This document shows, piece by piece, positions 23,674 through 30,165 of a stretch of 30,165 nt of DNA. The stretch comes from CAYLNH01 sp964384625. GTDB taxonomy: Bacteria; Verrucomicrobiota; Lentisphaeria; JABSQK01. The notes beneath the pieces were generated by a model. That model was not told where the DNA came from. It worked only from the letters and a program-made list of their open reading frames with translations, and did no database searches. A program made the position numbers and the translations under genes. Location of the stretch: positions 1 to 30,165 of the forward strand of contig CAYLNH010000058.1 of assembly GCA_964384625.1 (NCBI GenBank), in the 5' to 3' direction. Position 1 is the stretch's first letter; every line of letters starts with the position of its first letter.

Positions 23674-24192
23674 ATGGATCCTAATCAAGCTGCTGCTCTC
23701 ATTCAGACCGGCGGCGTTGCCGCCCTGGCCTTTGCCGCGGTCGGTTCCGCTCTCGGCTCCGGCGCTGCCGGCGCGTCCGCCGTCGGCGCGTGGAAAAAGT
23801 GTTACGTCCAGAAAAAGCCGGCGCCCTTCCTGCTCGCCGCCTTTGTCGGTGCGCCGCTGTCCCAGACAATCTACGGCTTTGTCCTGATGCTGGTGATGAA
23901 TTTCAAAGTCAACGAGATCATGCAGGCTGTGCAGGCCCAGGCTGGAAACGGCACCCCCATCCCTCTGGATATCACCCAGTTGGTCGCCCGCTGGCCGTTC
24001 TTCCTGGTCGGCGGCTTTGTCGGCGGCATCGCCATGGGCGCCTCCGCCTGGATGCAGGGCCGCGCCGGCGCCGGCGCCAGTGACGCGTTCGCCGAAACCG
24101 GCGAAGGCTTCACCAACAACCTGACGGTCCTCGGTATCATCGAAACCGTCGCCCTGTTTGTCATGGTCTTCACACTGATCTACTGTCTCTAA
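23674..24192 (+). CDS. atpK: V/A-type ATP synthase proteolipid subunit K
   Basis: A 172-residue proteolipid with four membrane helices, a duplicated c-type hairpin. The ATG at 23674 is preceded by AAGGA 8 nt upstream. Helix 2 has APLSQTIYGF (S63, Q64) and no acidic residue. Helix 4 has GIIETVALF with E157, the single ion-binding carboxylate per subunit, as in Enterococcus hirae NtpK. Against my memory of NtpK, the Na+ ligands compare as follows: L61 is Ala here, T64 is Ser63, Q65 is Q64, Q110 is Met121, and E139 is E157. One Na+ ligand side chain is therefore missing. Helix 1 is Gly/Ala-rich. This is the last gene of the operon, with a strong terminator 24 nt later. Confidence 0.93.
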   Translation: MDPNQAAALIQTGGVAALAFAAVGSALGSGAAGASAVGAWKKCYVQKKPAPFLLAAFVGAPLSQTIYGFVLMLVMNFKVNEIMQAVQAQAGNGTPIPLDITQLVARWPFFLVGGFVGGIAMGASAWMQGRAGAGASDAFAETGEGFTNNLTVLGIIETVALFVMVFTLIYCL

Positions 24193-24215
24193 GACCAGAT
24201 AACGCAGAGAACTGT

Positions 24216-24253
24216 ACGGCCGGACTGACGCGTCAGTCCGGCCGTTTCTCTTT
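24216..24253 (+). terminator. Strong intrinsic terminator of the ATPase operon
   Basis: A perfect 30-nt inverted repeat (ACGGCCGGACTGACG and its complement, 24216-24245) is followed by TTTCTCTTT. It starts 24 nt past the atpK stop. Confidence 0.92.
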
Positions 24254-24285
24254 CCGCGATCACGGTCCTGCTCTCCGCGAAGAAG

Positions 24286-24460
24286 CCCCAGGCTCTGCTT
24301 GGGGAGTGTCTACACCCCCTTCAGTTCAACGGCACACAACAAACCCCGCCTTTGGTTCCGGACACGGCAAACATGTTTGCCGTGTCCGGAACCAAAGGCG
24401 GAAGAGCCGTGGCAAACGCAAAACTGAAGGGAAACCGACACCCCCCCGGCACAGCCGGGG
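24286..24460. repeat. Convergent intergenic region with perfect 56-bp palindrome and nested hairpins
   Basis: The core (24346-24401) is a perfect palindrome of two 28-bp arms centred on AAACATGTTT, beginning CCGCCTTTGGTTCCGGACAC. It sits inside a second inverted pair, CCCTTCAGTT (24317-24326) and AACTGAAGGG (24422-24431). Two further short hairpins flank these: CCCCA/TGGGG (24286-24304) and CCCCGGC/GCCGGGG (24444-24460). No T-run follows the palindrome on either strand. It lies between converging genes, so a transcription-insulating or DNA-structural role is possible. Confidence 0.9.
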
Positions 24461-24491
24461 AAATCCTTTTGTGCAGAACATCGCAGCGGCC

Positions 24492-25424
24492 CTACGGGCC
24501 CGAGTTCCGCTCATAGAACACATCGCCGTCGTAACCCTGGATGCGCGTGTCCTCGTCCGCCAGCGCCAGACGCTTCTGCGCCAGGCAGCAGTAGTCTTCG
24601 TCAAGCTCAATGCCGAGATAACGGCGGCCCAGTTTCTTCGCAACGACGCTCGTGGTGCCGGACCCAAGGAACGGATCGAAAACGACGTCGCCCGGATTCG
24701 AACTTGCCAGGATGATCTTCGCCAACAGCTTTTCCGGCTTCTGCGTCGGATGGTCCGTATTCTCCGGCATCGACCAGAACGGCACGGTCAGGTCCGTCCA
24801 CAGATTCGACGGATGGGTTAACCGGAAACGCCCATCCTCGCTTTCAGACCAGTCTTTGGGCTTCCCCTTGGCGTCCTTGTACGGCGCAATCACCCGGCGC
24901 TTGAGTTTGACCGCGTCGACATTGAAGACGTACTCCTTCTTGCCGACGGTGGCAAACCAGATGTCTTCGGCGGCGTTCTTCCAGTTGGCCTTGGCGCCGC
25001 GCCCCTTCTCACGTTCCCAGGTGATGCGGCTGCGCACGACGAAGTGTGCCTCAAGGACCTCCTGCACGGCGGCGGAGCAGCACCAATCGCAGCAGACATA
25101 GATCGAACCGTGCGGCTGCAGCAGGCGTCTCATCGCCGGCAGCCAGGTCTTGAGCCAGGCCTGATAGTCACCCAGCGGCAGCTTCGGCCACGGCCGACCG
25201 TTGAAGTTTTTGCCGAGGTTGTACGGCGGGTCGGCCACGACGAGGTCGACGAAGCCGTCCGGCAAACAGGGAAGGACCTCCTTGAGGTCCCCCTGGATTG
25301 TGCGGTCAAGGAGGTCCTCGGCAAACAGCCGGGGTTCCTGCAGCGTCAGGACCTCCTGTTGATAACGGCGACGGTCGGCGGCGGTCAGCTCGATCGTACG
25401 ATTGCGTGGGGCGCGTCGGGCCAT
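24492..25424 (-). CDS. Site-specific adenine-type DNA methyltransferase
   Basis: A 310-residue S-adenosylmethionine-dependent N6-adenine (or N4-cytosine) methyltransferase. Catalytic motif IV DPPY is at residues 65-68. The SAM-binding motif DPFLGSGTT lies near 257-265, after HPTQKP. This IV-before-I order is that of the beta class (the CcrM type). A target-recognition region lies between (about 130-210). AGGA precedes the ATG by 9 nt. No restriction endonuclease gene is adjacent, so it looks like an orphan regulatory methyltransferase. The last codons carry the 14-bp sequence also found at 9095. The upstream gene's stop touches this start codon without a gap, so the two are co-transcribed. 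Confidence 0.9.
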   Translation of the reverse strand: MARRAPRNRTIELTAADRRRYQQEVLTLQEPRLFAEDLLDRTIQGDLKEVLPCLPDGFVDLVVADPPYNLGKNFNGRPWPKLPLGDYQAWLKTWLPAMRRLLQPHGSIYVCCDWCCSAAVQEVLEAHFVVRSRITWEREKGRGAKANWKNAAEDIWFATVGKKEYVFNVDAVKLKRRVIAPYKDAKGKPKDWSESEDGRFRLTHPSNLWTDLTVPFWSMPENTDHPTQKPEKLLAKIILASSNPGDVVFDPFLGSGTTSVVAKKLGRRYLGIELDEDYCCLAQKRLALADEDTRIQGYDGDVFYERNSGP

Positions 25425-26036
25425 CTAGACGGTTCCTGTCTGCAGTTTGGCCTTTGACCGTGACCGCATAACCAAGCCGACAACGACCAGGATCAGACCA
25501 ATCACAAAACCGCCGAGGCCGCAGAACAGGCCGACAAAGAAGGCGCCCATTGTCGGCAGCAGATCCTTCATGACGCTGGGGCCGACCGCCAGGACGTACT
25601 CGCCCTGCCCGCCCCGCGGCAGCTTGGTTTCGACGGTGTATTTGCCGGCCGCAGGCGCGTCGAACTGCCAGACGGCAACGCCGCTGCGGTTCCCCAGACT
25701 GTAGTTCTCGTTCATCTTCACGTTGTCGACGGCGATGTCGTTGCCGTTGTCGTCTTTGACCTTGCAGGACATCTTGCCCCAGCCGCCGCTGTTGTTGTAT
25801 TGCCTGCCGTCAAGGTTCGACTGCCACTCGTGGTAGATGACGATCCGTCCCGGCCGCTTGACGTTGACGGTGCCGGCGCCCGGGGCTTTGATCTGCTGCA
25901 GGTTGTCGGTCATGCGCGTCATACCCGAAACGAACTTGACCACGCTAAAGGTACCGACGGCCAGGCCGACGAGGAAGAAGAACGCGCCAAGGACGTAAAT
26001 CCAGCAGCCCGGTTTCACTTCGTATGACTCACGCAT
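25425..26036 (-). CDS. Two-helix membrane protein with central beta domain, function unknown
   Basis: A 203-residue protein. One membrane helix lies at about residues 12-38 (WIYVLGAFFFLVGLAVGTFSVV), and one or two near the C-terminus (about 158-190, MGAFFVGLFCGLGGFVIGLILVVVGLVM). The region between (about 55-150) is beta-rich (RIVIYHEWQSNLDG, GVAVWQFDAPAAGKYTVETKL) and probably extracytoplasmic; it resembles GOLD/emp24-like sandwiches in pattern only. The C-terminal tail is basic. AAGG lies 9 nt before the ATG. Its stop codon directly abuts the methyltransferase start. I do not recognise a named family. Confidence 0.78.
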   Translation of the reverse strand: MRESYEVKPGCWIYVLGAFFFLVGLAVGTFSVVKFVSGMTRMTDNLQQIKAPGAGTVNVKRPGRIVIYHEWQSNLDGRQYNNSGGWGKMSCKVKDDNGNDIAVDNVKMNENYSLGNRSGVAVWQFDAPAAGKYTVETKLPRGGQGEYVLAVGPSVMKDLLPTMGAFFVGLFCGLGGFVIGLILVVVGLVMRSRSKAKLQTGTV

Positions 26037-26060
26037 GATGTTTCGCCTTCTGTTTGCGGT

Positions 26061-26786
26061 TCAGTCCACACCTTCCTTCAGTTTCTGCACGGCTTGCGGT
26101 TTGCACGGAATACAGGACCATTTGCCGGCAAACGCCAGCATTTCACGTTTCGGAAACGGCCGGTCACACACGGAACAGACGGCTGCCGGCGCGTCTTCTT
26201 CCTTGACGCCGACTTCCGGGAGGTGGTTTCGGATAATGTCGACGACGGCCTGCCAGTCTTCGCTGCCGGCGAACCATTTGCGCAACAGAAACTGCGCGTT
26301 GCCGCCGGCATACGTCAGGATCAAGACGCCGTTCTCCGTCAGGAAATCGCGGAAGGCCGGCCATTGAGTTTCAACTCGTTCGTGTTTCCGCTGGACCACA
26401 AGCTGCTGCGGCATGACGACCCCGGCCACCGCCAACTGGTCATCGGTCAATCGTTCCCACATCTGCTTGAGCCGCCGTTTCCGGCCGAAGAATTTGTTGT
26501 AGACGAGGAAACCAAGAAACACGATCAGCGCGATGACCAGCCCGTTCAGCACGATTTGCAGAACCCCCTCAAACCAGTCAACGGCCCCGGCAAAAATAAA
26601 CAACGGAACAAGCGCCAGCACCGCAATCCAGCCGGCCGGATTGCGCCAGGCCGAGCGCTTCTTCTGCGAACCGGAGCCGGCGAGGATCTGGGCCCGCGCC
26701 TGGATCAACTCGTTGATCGCTACGCACTCGTCAAGCGTGAGACGGCCGCGGAACTCGATCTCGATTGGAAGCTGTGCATCACTCAT
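26061..26786 (-). CDS. YcxB-like membrane protein with C-terminal zinc ribbon
   Basis: A 241-residue protein; the start is at ATG 26786 (MSDAQLPIEIEFRGRL). An in-frame extension upstream would run through the opposite gene's promoter and is rejected. Two membrane helices lie at about residues 52-98 (WIAVLALVPLFIFAGAVDW, LVIALIVFLGFLVYNKFF). A YcxB-like domain follows (about 105-200, ending in a KWFAGSEDWQAVVDIIRNHLP segment typical of that family). A C-terminal CSVCDRPFP...WSCIPC pair of CxxC motifs (about 206-232) likely binds zinc. The zinc ribbon fused to YcxB-like sequence is less usual. Function is unknown. The gene is 24 nt upstream of the next minus gene, so it heads a three-gene unit with the methyltransferase last. 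Confidence 0.75.
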   Translation of the reverse strand: MSDAQLPIEIEFRGRLTLDECVAINELIQARAQILAGSGSQKKRSAWRNPAGWIAVLALVPLFIFAGAVDWFEGVLQIVLNGLVIALIVFLGFLVYNKFFGRKRRLKQMWERLTDDQLAVAGVVMPQQLVVQRKHERVETQWPAFRDFLTENGVLILTYAGGNAQFLLRKWFAGSEDWQAVVDIIRNHLPEVGVKEEDAPAAVCSVCDRPFPKREMLAFAGKWSCIPCKPQAVQKLKEGVD

Positions 26787-26809
26787 CTGGCTGACGCCAT
26801 TCCGGCAGG

Positions 26810-26838
26810 TTGAAAACCGCTGTCGCGTTTTGTATACT
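26810..26838 (+). promoter_or_regulatory. Sigma-70 promoter for the scramblase/LURP-one gene
   Basis: TTGAAA, exactly 17 nt, then TATACT. The match is close in both hexamers, 64 nt before the ATG at 26902, in the divergent intergenic region. Confidence 0.75.
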
Positions 26839-26901
26839 ACGCCGGAACGCAAGCTCCTGCAACGCTGCCGTGTCAGGGAAATCAAGGGAAGGAAACGCCG
26901 T

Positions 26902-27486
26902 ATGCACGCCGTCCTGAGCAACAACCTCTTCTTCGTCAAAGAAGCCGTACGCATGTTCAAAGCAGCCAACGAATATGACGTCCTGAATCCGGAAACGCAG
27001 GAGGTCATGATCGAGTGCCGCGAAGAACTGGGGGTCTTCACCAAGATGTTCCGCTTCACCGACTACAAGCGGATGACCCCGTTTAACGTGATCCTGAAGA
27101 CCCCGGGCGGCGATCCAATCCTGCGGGTCAGCCGCGGCATCTCGATCTTCCTGTCGAAAGTGGACGTCTTCGACGAGAACGAACAACGCATCGGCGGCTT
27201 CAAACAGAAGCTCTTCAGCATTGGTGGATCCTTCGACGTGCTCGACGCCAACGACCAGGTGGTCTGTACGTTGAAAGGCAAGTGGACCAGTTGGGACTTC
27301 AGCTTCATGCGCGGCGAGGAAGAAGTGGCGCACGTATCGAAGAAGTGGGCGGGGCTGGGCAAGGAGTTGTTCACCACCTCCGACAACTACATGCTCGAGA
27401 TCAAAGAGGGGATTGCCGCCGACGCGCCGATCCGGATCCTGATCATGGCGGCGGTGATGTGCATCGACCTCGTCCTCAAAGAGTAG
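26902..27486 (+). CDS. Scramblase/LURP-one-related protein
   Basis: A 194-residue protein with the twelve-strand barrel pattern of phospholipid scramblase/LURP-one-like proteins. It has repeated beta hairpins such as VFDENEQRIGGFKQKLFSIGGSFDVLDANDQVVCTLKG and a final hydrophobic helix (PIRILIMAAVMCIDLVL). ATG 26902 has AAGGA 8 nt upstream, and a sigma-70 promoter lies at 26810-26838. Bacterial members are widespread but mostly uncharacterised, and scramblase activity is not established for them. The gene is divergent from the YcxB-like gene. Its TAG stop is followed in the same frame by 106 open codons of Rhs-like sequence, so readthrough would fuse the two; I treat this as chance. Confidence 0.8.
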   Translation: MHAVLSNNLFFVKEAVRMFKAANEYDVLNPETQEVMIECREELGVFTKMFRFTDYKRMTPFNVILKTPGGDPILRVSRGISIFLSKVDVFDENEQRIGGFKQKLFSIGGSFDVLDANDQVVCTLKGKWTSWDFSFMRGEEEVAHVSKKWAGLGKELFTTSDNYMLEIKEGIAADAPIRILIMAAVMCIDLVLKE

Positions 27487-27804
27487 CCCGGAATCAGGGG
27501 AACTGGCACCGCCTTACCTTCAACTACGGCTGCGGCAGCGACGTATTACGGTTACGACCAGGCCGGCCGCATGACCACCGCAACCGATCTCACCGGCCAA
27601 GCGCAGACCTATTACCAGTTTGACGACAACGGCAATCTCACCCGCAAACAGCTCGGCAACGGCGTCTACACCGAACGCGCCTACGACCAGGCCAACCGCC
27701 TGATCAGTCTGCACACCCGCAAGTCCGACGGCAGTACGCCGACTTACTTCGGCTACGATTATTGCGCCAACAACCAGTTGATTGCAGTTGTAGCGGTTGG
27801 GTAA
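27487..27804 (+). pseudogene. Rhs/YD-repeat remnant
   Basis: A frame open from the preceding stop codon to TAA at 27804 encodes three YD-type repeats: TYYGYDQAGRMTTATD, YYQFDDNGNLTRKQLGNGV and YTERAYDQANRLISL, ending YFGYDYCANNQLI. It has no ribosome-binding site or plausible N-terminus, and normal Rhs proteins are over 1000 residues, so it is a fragment. A later Rhs piece lies at 29449 onward on the same strand. The two may be parts of one ancestral gene split by the DNA between them. Confidence 0.8.
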
Positions 27805-27849
27805 TTGGGTGACACTTCGGACCTGGCGCCCACCTCTCCTCGTTCACTG

Positions 27850-28416
27850 CTATCGACGAACCAGAATCCGAGACTGTCCGAGCTCCTTTCTGAATGCGTC
27901 AGTGATAGCCTCTTGAATGCACGCCGCAACGTCTGGCCACCAGATCTCATCGGGAACCTGCGCAGTTGATTTGCTTGCCGCGTTCAGTTCTACAGACATC
28001 CGCTCTGCCAATTGCGCAGGATCTCCTGCCTTGACTGTCGCAATTGCTGCCGGCCAGTGGCCGGCCAGTTCGGAGAGCCCGCCGGTATCGGAGGTAAGCA
28101 CTCGAGCGCCGCAGGCAGCGGCCTCCAGGGCGACCATGCCGAAGGGCTCGTAGCGACTGGGCATGACCACCAGGTCAACGGCGCGGTACATGGCGCCAAG
28201 AACCTTGTCGCCGAGTGGGCCGGTAAAGAGGACGCGGTCGATGCAGCCGTTGTCCACGGCGCGTTTCTCCAGCGGCTGGCGCAGGACGCCGTCGCCGGCG
28301 ATGATCAGACGGACGTTCTCGCGATCCTGGAGCAGAATCTCGAATGCGCCATGGAAACATTCTTTCCATCCGGAGGCTGCCGACGGCACGTCGCTCACGC
28401 AGACTATGCGTCGGGA
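27850..28416 (-). pseudogene. C-terminal half of a GT4-type glycosyltransferase (5'-truncated)
   Basis: The frame encodes the nucleotide-sugar-binding half of a GT-B glycosyltransferase. Visible are RRIVCVSDV, VRLIIAGDGVLRQPLE, RVLFTGPLGDKV, then VVMPSRYEPFGMVALEAAACGARVLTSDTGGLSEL. This last stretch includes the E-P-F-G-x-x-x-x-E motif that contacts the sugar nucleotide. About 200 N-terminal residues are missing. The in-frame sequence stays GT-like up to a stop at 28417-28419, overlapping the end of the neighbouring nucleotidyltransferase gene (stop at 28404). A GTG at 28398 could start a 182-residue product, but it would lack half the active site. The break lies at about 28404-28420. Confidence 0.8.
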
Positions 28417-29165
28417 TCACGTAGGCGTTCGTGACGGAGTGTTTCCAGCTCGCGACGCAACGGCAACCAATACTGCCGGTCGGCTTCGCGTTCGGCTTCT
28501 TCTTCTGCCTGCAGTTCTGCCGCCAGGGACTGTCGGTCTCCCTCGATCGCAAACGTTAACAGCGGACGTTGCTGGGCGACTTTCTCGGCTGTCGTTTTGA
28601 AGCGATCCGCAAGCTCCGTAAGGAATTCCGGTTCGCGCCCCTCCAAAAGCCAGAATTGCATCCTCGCAGGCGTTGCATCCTGACGGTGTTCCTCGTAGTG
28701 CGCCAGGATCAGCCGGCGTAACATCAGCCAGTCTTTGTCTCGCTGTGTTTTCTTGGCTTGCACCAAGTCCGGTAATGACAGCAACGGCAACTCCAGTTGC
28801 TCCAAGGTTGTCACGGTGGTTCTCCGACTCCACAGCGCCGGGAACGGGGCAACGTTTCGAAGGACTGACATTACATCCAGCCGCGTCCCCGCGGCATCTT
28901 GGTGGTGGCAGCGGAAATGCACCGCGTGCCCACGCTGCAGGTAGTGCTGATCAAACGGGGGAACGGCAATACATTCACCGTCAAGCTCATCGATCGCGGA
29001 CCGCAGACGAGTAAGATTGCCCTCTTCGGCCAGCAAGACGATGTCGGTATCGCGACTAAACTCCGCAGCGCCGTACAACACGCACGCCTGCCCGCCCATG
29101 AGCAGATAGTCGACGCGGTTCGTCTGGAGCGTAGAAAGGACTTTGTGGATCGGGTTCGGGGTCAA
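28404..29165 (-). CDS. MNT-type nucleotidyltransferase-fold protein
   Basis: A 253-residue protein starting with TTG at 29165, supported by GGGAGG about 5 nt upstream. The nucleotidyltransferase core is clear: G24-G25-Q-A-x-x-L-Y-G, then S37-R-D39-T-D41 and a third Asp, D97 (TRLDVMSVL), which together bind Mg-nucleotide. The rest is helical and charged, ending in a Glu/Arg-rich coil (AEEEAEREADRQYW). Such folds occur in AbiEii/MNT-type toxins or antitoxins and in other transferases. The role here is not determined. The first 110 nt overlap the end of the small gene upstream on the same strand, so they are co-expressed. Its C-terminus may be altered by the junction with the glycosyltransferase remnant. 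Confidence 0.75.
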   Translation of the reverse strand: MTPNPIHKVLSTLQTNRVDYLLMGGQACVLYGAAEFSRDTDIVLLAEEGNLTRLRSAIDELDGECIAVPPFDQHYLQRGHAVHFRCHHQDAAGTRLDVMSVLRNVAPFPALWSRRTTVTTLEQLELPLLSLPDLVQAKKTQRDKDWLMLRRLILAHYEEHRQDATPARMQFWLLEGREPEFLTELADRFKTTAEKVAQQRPLLTFAIEGDRQSLAAELQAEEEAEREADRQYWLPLRRELETLRHERLRDPDA

Positions 29166-29295
29166 GAGAACCTCCCACCGAAAGATAGAATGCCCACAGC
29201 TTCCGGGTCTCCTGCCACCGTTGGGCGGGGGTCAGACGAACCCATTCAAGCCATTCTCCATCGTCAATGTGCGTTTCCATGCATCGATCGGACAT
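29056..29295 (-). CDS. Small partner protein of the nucleotidyltransferase
   Basis: A 79-residue protein with MSDRCMETHIDDGEWLEWV at the N-terminus (ATG 29295 or 29280). The core reads TPAQRWQETRKLWAFYLSV, GGSLDPEPDPQSPF, then SAHGRAGVRVVRR. I recall similar small proteins, with the R-W-x-x-x-x-x-L-W and GGSLDPEPDxQSPF pattern, next to nucleotidyltransferase-fold genes in other bacteria; this is memory and was not searched. The 110-nt overlap with the next gene indicates coupled translation. It may be an antitoxin-like or accessory partner. Confidence 0.62.
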   Translation of the reverse strand: MSDRCMETHIDDGEWLEWVRLTPAQRWQETRKLWAFYLSVGGSLDPEPDPQSPFYAPDEPRRLSAHGRAGVRVVRRCGV

Positions 29296-29448
29296 ATGAC
29301 TAATGTAATGTGCGGTACAAGGAATTCCACTGGACGCCCTCTTCCCCTCTTCGCGAGGACTCCGACAGTTTCTGGTATCGGCGCCAATAGCACGCTATCT
29401 TTTCCCGTCACAGCGGCCGTTTGATCGCCGGAATCTCGGGCTTTTTGC

Positions 29449-30165
29449 ATGACGAAATCTGTGTCAAAACCGACAACTCGCAGGACTTGCTTACCGCACC
29501 GTAAGCCCGGTTATGCGACGTTACCCGGAATCGGCAGCCGGATTTGCGGCGCAATCACTACTGGCGGAACGACTTACTACGTTCACGATTCCGATGACCC
29601 CCGCGGCAGCGTGATCAAGCAGACCAACGCCGCCGGCGACGTCATCCGGCACACCGAATACAACGCCTTCGGCCAGGTGCTGGGGCAATGCGTAACCGGC
29701 CCGGACCTTCCGAATCGCTTCGGGTATCAGAGCAATTGGGTTACGTTGAAGGATTCGAATGGTCGGTTTGGGCTGAGTCCGACAAGAACGTATGATGCGA
29801 CGACTGGTGCATTCGTTCAGCCTGATCCCCTGACCAGGATACACTCAGCAGGCCGTCTTGGTGCTCTTCGCCACTCCCCTTTGACCCAATCGCTCGCAAC
29901 GCCAGTGTTCGGCAATTCCCATCGCCGTGAGCCTGCCATCCGACTTGCATCCTTCTTCCGATACTCAGGGTCAGAGCAATACTACCCTAGATCGCGAGAC
30001 ATTGGCGCGTCCAGATTCCTGGCAGGTAGCGGGTACGAGTATGCGAACAGTTCGATAGCTCGTACTACTGACCCCAACGGTCTGTCATCGAGGCAAATGG
30101 CGGAGCCCAAAGACTGTGTCGTGTCTAGCTCCGGGGGTGTGATTCTCAGGGGGTTGAATCAGATA
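29449..30165 (+). CDS. Rhs core C-terminal fragment, continues beyond the window
   Basis: From ATG 29449 the frame is open for 239 codons to the last base of the window. The first 33 or so residues (MTKSVSKPTTRRTC...) are not Rhs-like, and I see no ribosome-binding site. Rhs homology starts near 29548 with TTYYVHDSDDPRGSVIKQ. The core hallmarks follow: YNAFGQVLG, RFGYQSNWV, then RTYDATTGAFVQPDPLTR. About 65 residues are inserted before the next hallmark, YEYANSSIARTTDPNGL, where Rhs proteins usually have only about ten. After DPNGL the variable C-terminal (toxin-type) region begins and is cut by the window. It is either an orphan Rhs tip or a decayed gene. Confidence 0.72.
   Translation, partial: MTKSVSKPTTRRTCLPHRKPGYATLPGIGSRICGAITTGGTTYYVHDSDDPRGSVIKQTNAAGDVIRHTEYNAFGQVLGQCVTGPDLPNRFGYQSNWVTLKDSNGRFGLSPTRTYDATTGAFVQPDPLTRIHSAGRLGALRHSPLTQSLATPVFGNSHRREPAIRLASFFRYSGSEQYYPRSRDIGASRFLAGSGYEYANSSIARTTDPNGLSSRQMAEPKDCVVSSSGGVILRGLNQI
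29489..29506. other. Perfect 6-bp hairpin at the edge of the Rhs fragment
   Basis: GCTTAC and GTAAGC enclose CGCACC. It lies at the point where the sequence becomes Rhs-like and GGTTATGCGACGTTACC follows. I considered an integron attC site but the required paired core sites are not present. Confidence 0.35.

Noticed and set aside
29489..29540. Integron attC site
   Set aside because: A hairpin and GGTTATGC are present, but a complementary pair of core sites at attC spacing is not, and no integrase is seen.

Overview
The window (about 30 kb, GC-rich) looks like chromosomal DNA of a Gram-negative bacterium of the PVC group, most likely Lentisphaerota/Kiritimatiellota-like. This is inferred from gene content: lipid A enzyme LpxI, a rotary V/A-type ATPase operon in the order E - DUF2764 - A - B - D - I - K (the order I recall from Chlamydia), secreted LamG/GH-like and sialate O-acetylesterase proteins, and intergenic heptamer repeats. 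No 16S rRNA or other marker is present, so the phylum is an inference.

Layout. 1-119: 7-bp tandem repeat array. 143-1702 (minus): a membrane-anchored protein of unknown function and a 29-residue basic protein resembling the AURKAIP1/COX24 (mS38-type) ribosomal family. 1703-2355: long intergenic region with hairpins and one copy of an RNA-like motif. 2356-4776 (plus): lpxI, lipA and a GNAT acetyltransferase, with a small palindromic repeat cluster just before lipA. 4971-10608 (plus): a large secreted LamG/glycosidase-like protein and a secreted SGNH sialate O-acetylesterase, probably a polysaccharide-degradation pair. 11265-15031: hypF, hypC, hypD (NiFe hydrogenase cyanide-ligand maturation) without hypE, hypA or hypB. 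A second copy of the RNA-like motif follows directly, then a NifS/IscS-type cysteine desulfurase (15240-16382).

16383-24253: an inverted-repeat element, an intrinsic terminator, a very good sigma-54 (-24/-12) promoter, and the seven-gene ATPase operon closed by a strong terminator. The operon has no recognisable C, F or G/H subunit gene. 24254-24491 contains a perfect 56-bp palindrome. 24492-26786 (minus): an adenine-type DNA methyltransferase and two membrane proteins. They are divergent from a scramblase/LURP-one-like gene (26902-27486) that has a clear sigma-70 promoter.

27487-30165 is a rearranged accessory region. An Rhs/YD-repeat remnant and a later Rhs core fragment flank about 1.65 kb of minus-strand DNA. 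This holds a small conserved-looking protein overlapping a MNT-type nucleotidyltransferase gene, and a glycosyltransferase missing its N-terminal half. The last Rhs reading frame runs off the window end.

The most unusual items are the sigma-54 promoter in front of the ATPase operon, the paired RNA-like motif at 2196 and 15035, the 56-bp perfect palindrome, and the Rhs/nucleotidyltransferase rearrangement. Nothing here can be declared a wholly new system from sequence alone.
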